Made by a program: the position numbers and the translations under genes. A stretch of DNA of 64,000 bases from Bufo bufo (Eukaryota; Chordata; Amphibia; Anura; Bufonidae), in the NCBI RefSeq assembly GCF_905171765.1, contig NC_053392.1, positions 374,703,963 through 374,767,962 on the forward strand, read 5' to 3'. Shown here in pieces: positions 46,251-55,596 of the stretch. Under the pieces are notes generated by a model, which was not told the origin of the DNA, made no database searches, and saw only the letters and a list, made by a program, of their open reading frames with translations. Numbering within the stretch: position 1 is the stretch's first letter; each line of letters starts with the position of its first letter.

Positions 46251-47270
46251 AGAACAGAGGCCTGTCAGATAAGGTGATTCTCACGCTCAAGGCCAGTAGA
46301 AAAAAAGTGACATCTTCCATCTATTTAAAGATATGGAAAAGATACTGTTCTTGGTTAGGAATTGATCTCCCGGACACCTCTTCTCCTCCCATCAACAAGA
46401 TTCTGGACTTCCTCCAGAGCGGTCTGGAATTAGGTCTGAGACCTAGTACTCTGAAAGTACAAATATCAGCCCTCAGTACCTTCTACGACTGCAGCTTAGC
46501 CAATCACAGATGGGTCAGGAGGTTTATTAGAGCAGCTTCAAGGTTAAGACCCACCCTTAAATCTAGAGCTCCAACTTGGGACTTGAACATCGTCCTAGAA
46601 GGCCTAACAAAGCCTCCATTTGTACCGTTATCAGAGATCTCCTTAAAACACCTTTCTCTGAAGACTGCTTTCCTGATAGCAATTACTTCAGCCAGACGTA
46701 TTGGAGAACTTCAGGCCCTCTCCTGCAGGGAACCATATCTCCAAATCTGTAATGATCACATCCGCCTAACGCTCGACCCTGGGTTCCTCCCTAAAGTAGT
46801 CTCCTCCTTCCACCAGGAACAGGAGATCTTTCTACCTTCTATCACTAGGTCCGAAGTTGCAGGGTGTAGTGATAACATGTACCTCTTAGACGTTAAGGAT
46901 ACAGTAATTCAATACCTAGAGGCTACCAGGGCTCTTAGGATAGATAATAATCTCCTAGTTCAGTTCTCTGGAAAAAAATAAAGGGAAGAAGCTAGCTAAA
47001 TCCTCCATAGCTAGATGGATCAGGTCCACCATCGAGTGTTGCTACAGGATACAGGACAAGCCCAGTCCCGGCAATATTAAAGCCCATTCCACTAGGGCCA
47101 CTGCCTCCTCTTGGGCTGAAAAAAGAGGCGTCTCACTAGACCAGATTTGTAGGGCCGCAACCTGGGCTAGCACAAACACCTTTGTAAGACACTATCACCT
47201 TAATCTTCCAGACTCGAATGAGGCTCTTTTTGGTCGGAAGATTATACAGGCCATATCCCCACCCATGTAG
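46196..47270 (+). pseudogene. DIRS tyrosine recombinase
   Basis: Overlaps the end of the RT frame in another frame (ETLKNRGLSDKVILTLKASR). The N-terminal core-binding part is YLKIWKRYCSWLGIDLPD. Catalytic residues are in order: R in SARRIGELQAL (about 46690), H and R in AHSTRATASSWA (about 47080-47105), and the nucleophile Y in FVRHYHLNLP (about 47180-47205). A one-base gain in the A run at 46971-46980 shifts the frame near the end. It stops at 47270 after ISPPM. The enzyme would insert circular cDNA without target duplication. Confidence 0.9.
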
Positions 47271-47283
47271 TCATTTGATACAT

Positions 47284-47372
47284 CTCAATGTGGGCCGTCA
47301 CGGTGGATGAAATAGAAAAACCGCAATTAGACTTACCGGTAATTCCGTTTCCTTGAATCCACCATGACGGCC
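47284..47372. repeat. DIRS internal complementary region
   Basis: TCTCAATGTGGGCCGTCACGG is complementary to the left end and CCGTTTCCTTGAATCCACCA to the right end. A bipartite template of this kind completes the termini in DIRS replication. Confidence 0.9.
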
Positions 47373-47519
47373 CCGTACTATTCCCATCCCAAAAAAAAAA
47401 AAAAAAAACACATATCATATATGTGTATTAAAAAATAAAAAATAAATCTATATAAAATACGAGTTTAAGGGTATGAATCAATATCTTTTACTCTCTTTTC
47501 CACCTTTCGGATAATTTGT

Positions 47520-47666
47520 AAAGCACTGAGGAGGTGGAGGGGTGGGGGGAATTTAAACTCTCTATGTGTTCCTGCCCCTACAGAGGTCAAGGGTCAATCT
47601 CAATGTGGGCCGTCATGGTGGATTCAAGGAAACGGAATTACCGGTAAGTCTAATTGCGGTTTTTCT
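47520..47666. repeat. DIRS right inverted terminal repeat and unique end
   Basis: AAAGCACTGAGGAGGTGGAG to GGGCCGTCATGGTGGAT repeats the left end inverted. The last 40 bases (TTCAAGGAAACGG to GCGGTTTTTCT) are matched only by the internal complementary region. Confidence 0.9.
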
Positions 47667-47668
47667 AT

Positions 47669-48164
47669 CACACTTTTTATGCATAAAGCATGGGGCACAC
47701 ATTTACTAAACTCGCCTATTTTTTGGGGAGTTAAAAAAAAATAACTGGCGTATTGGCATAGTCTGTCTTTATTAGCACCTATCTAGAGCATGGGCAAAAA
47801 CACCACTACACTGGCCTGTGCCCGAAATATTCAATAGCTGGGTATGGATGGGTATATATAGATGGGGACATACTGCAGAGTGTCATTCACCCCCTGATGA
47901 AGCATGTAGCTGCTGTAGGAATGATATACTCTCTGTGTATATTTATTGCACTAATTTCTCTAAGTGACCCACGTGATCTGCTAGAGCGTTTAGCCCTTGG
48001 TTTTCTATTTTCCACCACCATCTGCTATTTGTAGTTTTATGTATGTTTTAACTATCATGTTATAATAAAGATCTATTTATAAATGTGTATATGACTCTGG
48101 CTGCTAATTTTTGGTGTTGAAAATCTGTCTTCAGTTTGCGTCTCATTTATCATCCTTTCTTGAA
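47669..48164. other. unassigned, with a Penelope-like remnant
   Basis: 47695-47820 carries a CATTTACTAAACTCGCC repeat as at 40640. CCCCCTGATGAAGC near 47885 and TTATAATAAAGATC near 48060 recall a Penelope tail. No gene. Confidence 0.4.
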
Positions 48165-48362
48165 GGGATTCTGTCACCAGATTTAACCCTATTAAGCTAG
48201 CTGACATTAGCGATGTGCTAATGTCAGCTAAACCTAGTTAGCCTAGTCCTACTTTTATCTATGCCCCCGTTACGCCAGAAATCTAACTTTTATAATATGC
48301 TAATTAGCCTCTAGGAGCAGGGGGGGGGGCGTTCCTGCTCCTAGAGGCTCCGTTCTCCCACC
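48165..48362. mobile_element. MITE fragment
   Basis: GGGATTCTGTCACCAGATTT and AACCCTATTAAGCTAGC, then a hairpin of GCTGACATTAGC and its complement, then TAGGAGCAGG and CCTGCTCCTA complements around a G run. Recognised as a common non-coding repeat type; family uncertain. Confidence 0.5.
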
Positions 48363-48364
48363 TT

Positions 48365-48669
48365 TGTTCGGCATTCACGGTCTCGGCGACAGATGACTCT
48401 GTCTGTCCTTCTAATGATAGAATCCTCTACCACCAGCATCTGTCTAACCTTTGCTGCACTCCTCCCACCTCCATTTCACTGACCCCAGTCAGTGCCTGCA
48501 CAGTGAGGTCTAAGCCTCTCTCCAGGTTTGCAATGCCCCTAATTATTTCAAGCTGCTTATTTAGATCCAAGGCAACGTGATTGCATCTAGTGCAAATGTA
48601 TTCAACCTCAAATGGCTCTTCAAGGCATGCATACATTGCACAGGACACATACTTAGTAGCATTGTCCAT
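48365..48669 (-). pseudogene. CR1-like LINE ORF1 N-terminal fragment
   Basis: The minus strand begins MDNATKYVSCAMYACL, then the Cys segment EYICTRCNHVALDLNKQLEI and a coiled stretch. After a frame change comes VVEDSIIRRTDRVICRRDRE. The last part matches the start of the esterase-like domain of CR1-type ORF1 (VVGDSIIRxTDxxICRRDRE), with G changed to E. Truncated at the MITE piece. Confidence 0.7.
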
Positions 48670-48733
48670 GGATCACATGTTAAAATGGGGATGAGCTGTA
48701 AAGAAGGAAAACAGAAAATATGAGTTAGAATTA

Positions 48734-49521
48734 GGCCCCTTTCACACGGGCGAGTATTCCGCGCGGATGCGATGCGTGTGTTGAACGCATTGCACCCGCA
48801 CTGAATACCGACCCATTCATTTCTATGGGGCTGTTCACATGAGCGGTGATTTTCACGCATCACTTGTGCGTTGCGTGAAAATCGCAGCATGCTCTATATT
48901 CTGCGTTTTTCACGCAACGCAGGCCCCATAGAAGTGAATAGGGTTGCGTGAAAATCGCAAGCATCCGCATGAAAGTGCGGATGCGGTGCGATTTTCACGC
49001 ACGGTTGCTAGGAGATGATCGGGATGGAGACCCGATCTTTATTATTTCCCCTATAACATGGTTATAAGGGAAAATAATAGCATTCTGAATACAGAATGCA
49101 TAGTAAAACAGCGCTGGAGAGGTTAAAAAAATAATAATAATAATTTAACTCACCTTAGTCCACTTGATCGCGATGCCGGCATCTCCTTCTGTCTCCTTTG
49201 TTGCACAGGACCTGTGGTTAGCATTCTTTACAGGTCAAGGACCTTTGATGACGTCACTCCGGTCATCACATGATCCATCACATGATCTTTTACCATGGTG
49301 ATGGATCATGTGATGACCGGAAGTGACGTCATCAAAGGTCCTTGACACCGATCCCAAGCCCGAACTTCTGTGAAGAAGTTCGGGTTTGGGTACCAAACAT
49401 GCGCGATTTTTCTCACGCGAGTGCAAAACGCATTACAATGTTTTGAACTCGCGCGGAAAAATCGTGGGTGTTCCCGCAACGCACCCGCACATTTTCCCGC
49501 AACGCCTGTGTGAAAGGGGCC
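48734..49521. mobile_element. 788-bp TTA-site MITE
   Basis: Termini GGCCCCTTTCACACGGGCG and CGCCTGTGTGAAAGGGGCC with TTA on both sides (48731-48733 and 49522-49524). The interior has GCGTGAAAATCGCA palindromes and a second inverted pair (TTTGATGACGTCACTCCGG and its complement). Confidence 0.88.
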
Positions 49522-49670
49522 TTAGACCCTGTCTGTTGTAGTTGGAGGACTAGCTAAAATCAAGTCAACAACACACAAGGAAAATCTATCAAACCTTAGT
49601 TTCTTGCTCCTTGTCTTAAACACCGGTTCTTTAAACTCCACTTATTCAGAAGCCCACTTATGGTACTTTC

Positions 49671-50161
49671 ACACTAGTGTTATTTTTTTCCGGCATTGAG
49701 TTCTGTCCTAGGGGCTCAATACCAGAAAAGTACTGATCAGTTTTATCCTAATGCATTCTGAATGGAGAGCAATCCGTTCAGGATGCATCAGGATGTCTTC
49801 AGTTCAGTCTTTTTGACTTTTCAGGACGGAGATAATACAGCAGCATGCTGCGGTTTTATCTCCGTCCAAAATTCCGGAACACTTGCCGGAATGCTGGATG
49901 CAGCATTTTTTCCCATTGAAATGCATTAATGCCGGCTACGTTTTTGCGCATGCTCAGACCGCAAAAATTAGAAAAAAATAAATGCCGGATCCCTTTTTCC
50001 GGATGACACTGGAGAGACGGATCCCGCATTTCAATGCATTTGTCAGACGGATCCGTCTGATCCGGATCCGTCTGACAAATGCCATCAGTTTGCATACGTT
50101 TTGATAGATCCGGCAACGGAACTGTCTGCCAGAATCCTCTGCTGCATGTGTGAAAGTACCC
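49671..50161. mobile_element. TTA-site MITE with empty-site copy nearby
   Basis: Termini TGGTACTTTCACACTAGTG and ATGTGTGAAAGTACC, TTA on both sides (49668-49670 and 50162-50164). The flanking sequence is found intact and uninterrupted at 50296-50355, with a single TTA at the insertion point. Confidence 0.9.
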
Positions 50162-50590
50162 TTAGTACAGCAAGCCCAGGTAGAGTGAGCTCAGGAAGAG
50201 TTGAGCAGTGCAATTGATAGCACAAGGACAATTGCTATAAGCTATATGCAGCTATTTGCAATCACTCCCACAGAATCACACTCAGCACCAGCACTCCGGT
50301 TCTTTAAACTCCACTTATTCAGAAGCCCACTTAGTACAGCAAGCCCAGGTAGAGCAAGAGTATAAAACCAGGTTTGGGTGAAAAACTACTGATTGTGGCA
50401 TCAAATTAAGTGGAAAAGAAGTAGAGAAGTGTTCTGCTTCGGCGAATGGTGACCTCGTTGGCTAACCCTTTTTGGGTTATATGTTCTCGGCCTTTATCAT
50501 GATCACCGCTAGTATCTTTTCTTTCTTAAGCCTGAGGAGATTGCTTTCTTCACCCGTGTAGCATGCCAGAGCGCAAGTACTTATATATGA
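50162..50590. other. duplicated block plus U2-like 5' segment
   Basis: Contains the uninterrupted copy of the block that the previous MITE entered (TCTTTAAACTCCACTTATTC). From 50482 it reads TTCTCGGCCTTT, then GATCA and TAGTATCT. No protein-coding gene. The duplicated blocks may be the 5' region of the CR1-like LINE, which is only inferred from orientation. Confidence 0.5.
50482..50535 (+). ncRNA. U2 snRNA-like 5' segment
   Basis: TTCTCGGCCTTT is identical to U2 positions about 6-17. GATCA and TAGTATCT then follow at the spacing of U2 GATCAAGTGTAGTATCT. The rest diverges, so it is a pseudogene-like relic. Confidence 0.45.
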
Positions 50591-51037
50591 ACTAAATTTA
50601 CTCCAAAACTGTTTGTATCAGAACCCAATTTCACCCCAGAATTAAGGAGGAATAGATTTACTTAAATATCAACTAAATACACCCCAAAACTGGTTGTATC
50701 AGGCCGCAAATTCCCTCCAGAAACAAGGATGAATGGAGTTACTTTTATATATGAAATAACCCCTTCCCCCCAAAACTGGTTGTATTAGACTGCAAATTCA
50801 CTCCAAAAGCAAGGATGAATGGAAGTAATTTTATATATGAAATAACCCCCCCCCCCCCCCCCCCAAAAAAAAATTTAAGAAAAATTAAAATGGTTTTATC
50901 AGACTGCAAATTCATCCCAAAAGCAAGGATGAATGGAAGTACTTTTATATATGAAATAAACACACCACAAGACTGTTTGTATCAGGCCGCAAATTCATCC
51001 CAAAAGCAAAGATGAATGGAAGTACTGTACTTTTATA

Positions 51038-52088
51038 CACTCACCTAAAGAATTATTAGGAACACCTGTTCTATTTCTCATTAATGCAATTATCTAGTCA
51101 ACCAATCACATGTCAGTTGCTTCAATGCATTTAGGGGGAGTGCTCCTGGTCAAGACAATCTCCTGAACTCCAAACTGAATGTCAGAATGAGAAAGAAAGG
51201 TGATTTAAGTAATTTTGAGCGTGGCATGGTTGTTGGTGCCAGACGGGCCGGTCTGAGTATTTCACAATCTGCTCAGTTACTGGGATTTTCACGCACAACC
51301 ATTTCTAGGGTTTACAAAGAATGGTGTGAAAAGGGAAAAACATCCAGTATGCGGCAGTCCTGTGGGCAAAAATGCCTTGTGGATGCTAGAGGTCAGAGGA
51401 GAATGGGCCGACTGATTCAAGCTGATAGAAGAGCAACGTTGACTGAAATAACCACTTGTTACAACCGAGGTATGCAGCAAAGCATTTGTGAAGCCACAAC
51501 ACGCACAACCTTGAGGCGGATGGGCTACAACAGCAGAAGACCCCACCGGGTACCACTCATCTCCACTACAAATAGGAAAAAGAGGCTACAATTTGCACAA
51601 GCTCACCAAAATTGGACTGTTGAAGACTGGAAAAATGTTGCCTGGTCTGATGAGTCTCGATTTCTGTTGAGACATTCAAATGGTAGAGTCCGAATTTGGC
51701 GTAAACAGAATGAGAACATGTATCCATCCTCTGATGGCTACTTCCAGCAGGATAATGCACCATGTCACAAAGCTCGAATCATTTCAAATTGGTTTCTTGA
51801 ACATGACAATGAGTTCACTGTACTAAAATGGCCCCCATAGTCACCAGATCTCAATCCAATAGAGCATCTTTGGGATGTGGTGGAACGGGAGCTTCGTGCC
51901 CTGGATGTGCATCCCTCAAATCTCCATCAACTGCAAGATGCTATCCTATCAATATGGGCCAACATTTCTAAAGAATGCTATCAGCACCTTGTTGAATCAA
52001 TGCCATGTAGAATTAAGGCAGTTCTGAAGGCAAAAGGGGGTCCAACACCGTATTAGTATGGTGTTCCTAATAATTCTTTAGGTGAGTG
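51038..52088 (+). mobile_element. Tc1-like transposon, 1051 bp
   Basis: Left end CACTCACCTAAAGAATTATT and right end AATAATTCTTTAGGTGAGTG are perfect complements, with TA on both sides (51036-51037 and 52089-52090). Confidence 0.93.
51187..52056 (+). pseudogene. Tc1-like transposase with stop and internal deletion
   Basis: Starts MRKKGDLSNFERGMVVGARR with a helix-turn-helix (ISQSAQLLGFSRTTISRVYK). The first catalytic D is in WSDESRFLLRHSN, the second in YFQQDNAPCHKA and the E in SPDLNPIEHLWD. Between ENMYPS and SDGYFQQDN the usual GGGVMVWG stretch of about 50 residues is missing, an in-frame deletion. A TAG at 51838-51840 sits just before SPDLNP. The frame then stays open to GGPTPY, stop 52054-52056. 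Confidence 0.9.
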
Positions 52089-52268
52089 TATATGAAATTA
52101 ACACACCACAAAACTGGTTGTATCAGACTGCAAATTCAGTACAGAAGCAAAGATGAATGCAAGTAGTTAGATATCAACTAAATACACCCCTAAATTGTTC
52201 AGACCGCACTTTCAACTTAATAACAGATGCTAGGATTACTGCAATTACTGTTTAAAACAATCTAAAAT

Positions 52269-52918
52269 TAGAGATGTCGCAAACATAAAATTTTCCGTTC
52301 GCAAACCGCCATAGACTTCAATAGGCAGGCGAATTTTAAAACCCACAGGGACTCTTTCTGCCCACAATAGTGATGGAAAAGTTGTTTCAAGGGGACTAAC
52401 ACCTGGACTGTGGCATGCCGGAGGGGGATCCATGGCAAAACTCCCATGGAAAATTACAAAGTTGACGCAGAGTCGGGTTTTAATCCATAAAGGGCATAAA
52501 TCACCTAACATTCCTAAATTGTTTGGAATAACGTGCTTTAAAACATCAGGTATGATGTTGTATCGATCAGGTAGTGTAAGGGTTACACCCGCTTCACAGT
52601 GACAGACCAAACTATGACAGACAAAATTCCCTGTTTAATGCACCACAAACAACCGCAAACAGTCCATTTGCACAACCGCAAACTCCCCATTTGTACAAGG
52701 TTGGATACCAAGCTAGCCATGTCCCGTTCCTTGTCCTCACTGATGTGATTGAAGGTCTCTTCCTCCACCCAGCCACGTACAACACCAAGGGTCCCCGAAA
52801 GGTGACAACAAGCCCCCTGGGACGCCTGCTGTGTTTGGTCTTCCACCTCCTCAAAGCCACCTTCCTCCTCTGACTCCTCTTCTTCAGACTCCTCTCTCTG
52901 CATTGCCTCTCTCTGCAT
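52269..52918 (-). mobile_element. hAT fragment with part of transposase
   Basis: Terminus TAGAGATGTCGC followed by TTCGCAAACCGCC. The minus-strand translation of 52620-52918 (QQASQGACCHLSGTLGVVRG, then DMASLVSNLVQMGSL) parallels the linker of the hAT at 62736-63377. The catalytic and BED parts are absent. Confidence 0.7.
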
Positions 52919-52934
52919 TATTATAAGGTGTGTT

Positions 52935-53091
52935 AAGTAGTACTATTCCTATCAGTTTAATCCCATTTATGTGTCCTATCAGGGGACGTGTATATGGAAT
53001 CGATTTTAGGAACCGGGAGATGGGAAAAGATGCTTGGTCGGTCCTCCTACTTCCAATTTGGGGCACTGCGCGTGCAATCTACTGTGCCACC
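52935..53091 (+). ncRNA. U2 snRNA-like unit, copy 1
   Basis: Aligns with U2 from about nt 28 to the 3' end. AAGTAGTAC and TATCAGTTTAAT include the branch-site region neighbourhood. A decayed stem IIa follows (CCTATCAGGGGAC), then ATTTTAGG for the Sm-site region, GGGAGATGGGAAAAGATGCT and GGTCGGTCC for stem III, and GTGCCACC near the 3' end. The first 27 nt of U2 are lacking. Not expected to be a working snRNA. Confidence 0.6.
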
Positions 53092-53109
53092 AGATAGGAG
53101 TGCTGTGTT

Positions 53110-53149
53110 AAGTAGTACTATTCCTATCAGTTTAATCCCTGTTACGTCC
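53110..53149 (+). ncRNA. U2-like unit, partial copy 2
   Basis: AAGTAGTACTATTCCTATCA and GTTTAATCCCTGTTACGTCC, ending where an ATT run and the LTR element begin. Confidence 0.55.
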
Positions 53150-53166
53150 ACTAGTATTATTATTAA

Positions 53167-54005
53167 TGTAACGGACCGTTTCAGCAGACAAGGGGTTAAA
53201 ATCCTTTTAGGCGATAAGCCCCTTTTTGAGAGACAGGCACAGCTACTGCAGAACACCAAACCCCGAACTAGATACAAAATAGCACTCCAAACTGGAACCT
53301 CACGAATAGCTGCTAGCAGACGAACAGGAAAAGCATACAATCCTGGCAATCGGTCCTCTAACAGCATACAGTGAATCCCCCCAATAACGAGACAAGGCTC
53401 CGTGTTGAGGGTCAAACAGTGGTCTGACTGTACTTCACGTACAGCCTCTTTTATTCATAAACCACAAACATAGTACTGCCCACAGGGGTTTGAAATACAA
53501 CCAATCAGTAATTAACAACACATACAATGTAACTACAGCAACCAATCGTTCACGCCCCCAGAGGACCAGAATGAAGACTGTGACTTAGGACAACATATCC
53601 CCACAATGCATCATGGTCTCCTCCCCTCTGTCTGGAGACAACCTGAGGAGCAATCCAATTATCTCTCAGAACAAAGGGAGATCGCCAATACACATGTAGA
53701 TACAACAGGACAGACATCACCATTTAAACACACAATGGGACAATAGCACAATAGAAACACACCCAGCATTTTCCTCCCAAGCTGACAAGTTACAATTATT
53801 ATAGATTGTTACAACTTTGTGAGTTTACATTGGCCATACATATAACTTACATTAATTCAAACAGTATAACGTGGGGACAAACCTATCCAAAATTCACTTG
53901 AATCGGTTCAGGGGTTTAAAAGTTAGTATATGGCCCATAATCCTGGGGCAAGAGGCCAGCAGCCAGTCCTCTCCAAAACCCAGTGGCGAGGTCGGTTTCG
54001 CCACA
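53167..54005 (-). repeat. 3' LTR (minus orientation)
   Basis: Differs from the other LTR at about seven of 839 positions by eye. Begins TGTGGCGAAACC and ends CGGTCCGTTACA on the minus strand. Confidence 0.93.
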
Positions 54006-55506
54006 CATCTCCCCCCCCCCCCAAGGGAAGACTAACCAGATACCTGACCTCACGCCGGTCGGTACCTGAGTTAGTCTGGCAGCCCACCCACAACCAACTA
54101 CTGGACCTGTTGACTTTAGTAGCCTGTCTCTGTCCAGTGAGTCCACCAAGGTTATGTTGGAAGCTGGTACTCCCAGTCTCTGTGTTGCTCCCTGGCTTGG
54201 AGTGAAGGTTGTTTTGTGGGCAGGGATCAGTGGTACTCTGCCCTGGTGCCAGCGCTACCACGGAAGAAGCCTGGTTGGAGCCTGGTTGTTGGAGGGGGAG
54301 ACCGACTGTCTCTACCCCCTGTGCTGTAAGTGCAGAGACCACGGTCCCATCTGCACTGTTGTGGGGCTTACTTTGTCCCCCTGGTGCGTTAAGCTGCCGC
54401 TGGGGGGAGGGGGTAATGAGCTCCTCTCCCATACATACTTCCAGCCGCTGGGGAGGGCGACCGACCGTCTCCGCTCCCAATACAGTGTCCTGCTGCTGGG
54501 GAAAGGAGACTGGGCTCTCTATTCCCTGCTGGACACTCTGCCGCTGGGGGACAGGATTGACTGTCTCTGCCCCCTGTAACTCCGCCTGCCGCTGGGGAAT
54601 GGAGACTGGGCTCCCAAATCCCAAAAAATCATGCTGCTGCTGGGGGGCAGGAACAACTACCTCTGCCCCCTGTAACTCCGCCTGCCGCTGAGGAGGGAGG
54701 ACGCTGCTCTCCTCGCCCTGCATTTCACACTGCCTTCCCGGCATATCACTCTGCTGCTGGGGGGCAGGAACTACTACCTCTGCCCCCTGTAACTCAGCCT
54801 GCCGCTGGGGAGGGAGGACGCTGCTCTCCTCTCCCTGCACTTCACACTGCCGCTGGGGAATGGAGACTGGGCTCCCAATTCCCTGCAATTCACACTGCTG
54901 CTGGGGAATGGAGACTGGGTCTGTCACCTTACTGTCCTGCTGAGCCTTCTCACTGGCGTGGAACAGCTGCTGGTAGCCCTGTTCCATCTCCATCTCCCGG
55001 GTCACCAGGTGGACCAGGTCCTGCTCAATCTCATGAGTGTCGTCCCAGTCATACCTGCTCTCCCTCCATTCCAAGAGATCATGGAACCGGGCTTGTGTAG
55101 GGCTCCCAAACTCCAGCTCTGAAAAGGTCTCCCATAACAAGCCAGGACCATCAAACTCCTCTCCCTCCAGCTTGTCATGCTCAGCTGTCCTGGGTAGGTA
55201 CTGTGCCCCATACCACCAGAGCGCCTGGTAGGCATCTTCCAGCCACAGCTCCCGCCATGCTAGGAGATCCAATTTCTTTACCCATTCCTCCCGGGGCTGC
55301 TCTCCCAGGAAGGGCATCCGCAGGGCTACTCGCTTCTGCAACCGCTGGTCTTCCGTGGGGAGTCTCTCGTCCTGCATATACTCCACAATACCCAGTACCT
55401 GGTACCAGATGCCTTTGCGGACTGCATCTCGGTCATCCATGACACCCTCATCATACTCCACTGCTGTTTCCATTCTGGTGCTGTCAGGGTCGCTGTACTG
55501 GGACAT
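53923..55506 (-). CDS. gag-like protein with PQRQxELQG repeats
   Basis: A 527-codon open frame whose ATG lies about 70 bp after the primer-like site. Residues 1-200 are Trp- and acid-rich and probably helical (GIWYQVLGIVEYMQDERLP, LDLLAWRELWLEDAYQALWW). Residues about 200-410 are 16-25-residue repeats built on PQRQxELQGAE and PAPQQQ, roughly ten copies. The tail is Ser/Gln-rich, and the last 27 residues are read from the LTR after the poly-G tract. No zinc knuckle, protease, RT or integrase motif is visible. Position makes a capsid-like role likely, but homology to a named gag was not established. The frame is open throughout, unusual in this window. Confidence 0.65.
   Translation of the reverse strand: MSQYSDPDSTRMETAVEYDEGVMDDRDAVRKGIWYQVLGIVEYMQDERLPTEDQRLQKRVALRMPFLGEQPREEWVKKLDLLAWRELWLEDAYQALWWYGAQYLPRTAEHDKLEGEEFDGPGLLWETFSELEFGSPTQARFHDLLEWRESRYDWDDTHEIEQDLVHLVTREMEMEQGYQQLFHASEKAQQDSKVTDPVSIPQQQCELQGIGSPVSIPQRQCEVQGEESSVLPPQRQAELQGAEVVVPAPQQQSDMPGRQCEMQGEESSVLPPQRQAELQGAEVVVPAPQQQHDFLGFGSPVSIPQRQAELQGAETVNPVPQRQSVQQGIESPVSFPQQQDTVLGAETVGRPPQRLEVCMGEELITPSPQRQLNAPGGQSKPHNSADGTVVSALTAQGVETVGLPLQQPGSNQASSVVALAPGQSTTDPCPQNNLHSKPGSNTETGSTSFQHNLGGLTGQRQATKVNRSSSWLWVGCQTNSGTDRREVRYLVSLPLGGGGDVWRNRPRHWVLERTGCWPLAPGLWAIY
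54006..54023 (-). other. polypurine tract
   Basis: The minus strand reads TTGGGGGGGGGGGAGATG directly before the LTR start TGTGG, the plus-strand priming site expected of LTR elements. Confidence 0.75.
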
Positions 55507-55576
55507 GCGTTGCCCTCAAATTGTAATTCCAGGGAATGATGTTTCTTTGTAGCTGTCCTTCTGGGCTGTGGGAACG

Positions 55577-55596
55577 ATCCCGCTGCTTGCCACCAA
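55577..55596 (-). other. primer-binding-site-like sequence
   Basis: The minus strand reads TTGGTGGCAAGCAGCGGGAT immediately after the 5' LTR end CGTTACA. A TGG one base in is normal for tRNA priming. The matching tRNA was not identified. Confidence 0.6.

Larger units (their letters stand above)
42405..47666 (+). mobile_element. DIRS-type tyrosine-recombinase retrotransposon
   Basis: Inverted terminal repeats lie at 42405-42513 and about 47520-47626. An internal complementary region (47284-47372) combines the outermost bases of both ends: its reverse complement reads GCGGTTTTTCTATTTCATCC, joining the right end GCGGTTTTTCT to the left end ATTTCATCC. This arrangement is specific to DIRS elements, which replicate through a circle and integrate with a tyrosine recombinase. 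Coding order is gag-like, RT/RNase H, recombinase. Length 5.26 kb, nearly complete. Confidence 0.93.
50590..52255. repeat. tandem array, about 85-110 bp units, split by Tc1-like element
   Basis: Six units carry AAAACTGGTTGTATCAGACTG, CAAATTCATCCCAAAAGCAA and GGATGAATGGAAGTAC. One has a long C run (50847-50864). The fifth unit is interrupted by the Tc1-like element at 51038. Probably a transposon subterminal array next to the hAT-type end at 52269. Confidence 0.85.

Noticed and set aside
44711..46981. 756-codon open frame across the DIRS pol region
   Set aside because: The first two thirds are a shadow frame of RT/RNase H, without conserved motifs. Only the part from about 46196 encodes the recombinase.
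50440..50470. Possible U6 snRNA 5' end (GTGTTCTGCTTCGGC)
   Set aside because: Only the word GCTTCGGC resembles U6. The following sequence does not align.
54154..54691. Plus-strand ORFs over the LTR element interior
   Set aside because: Antisense shadows of the repeat-rich gag-like frame. LTR orientation signals support the minus strand.
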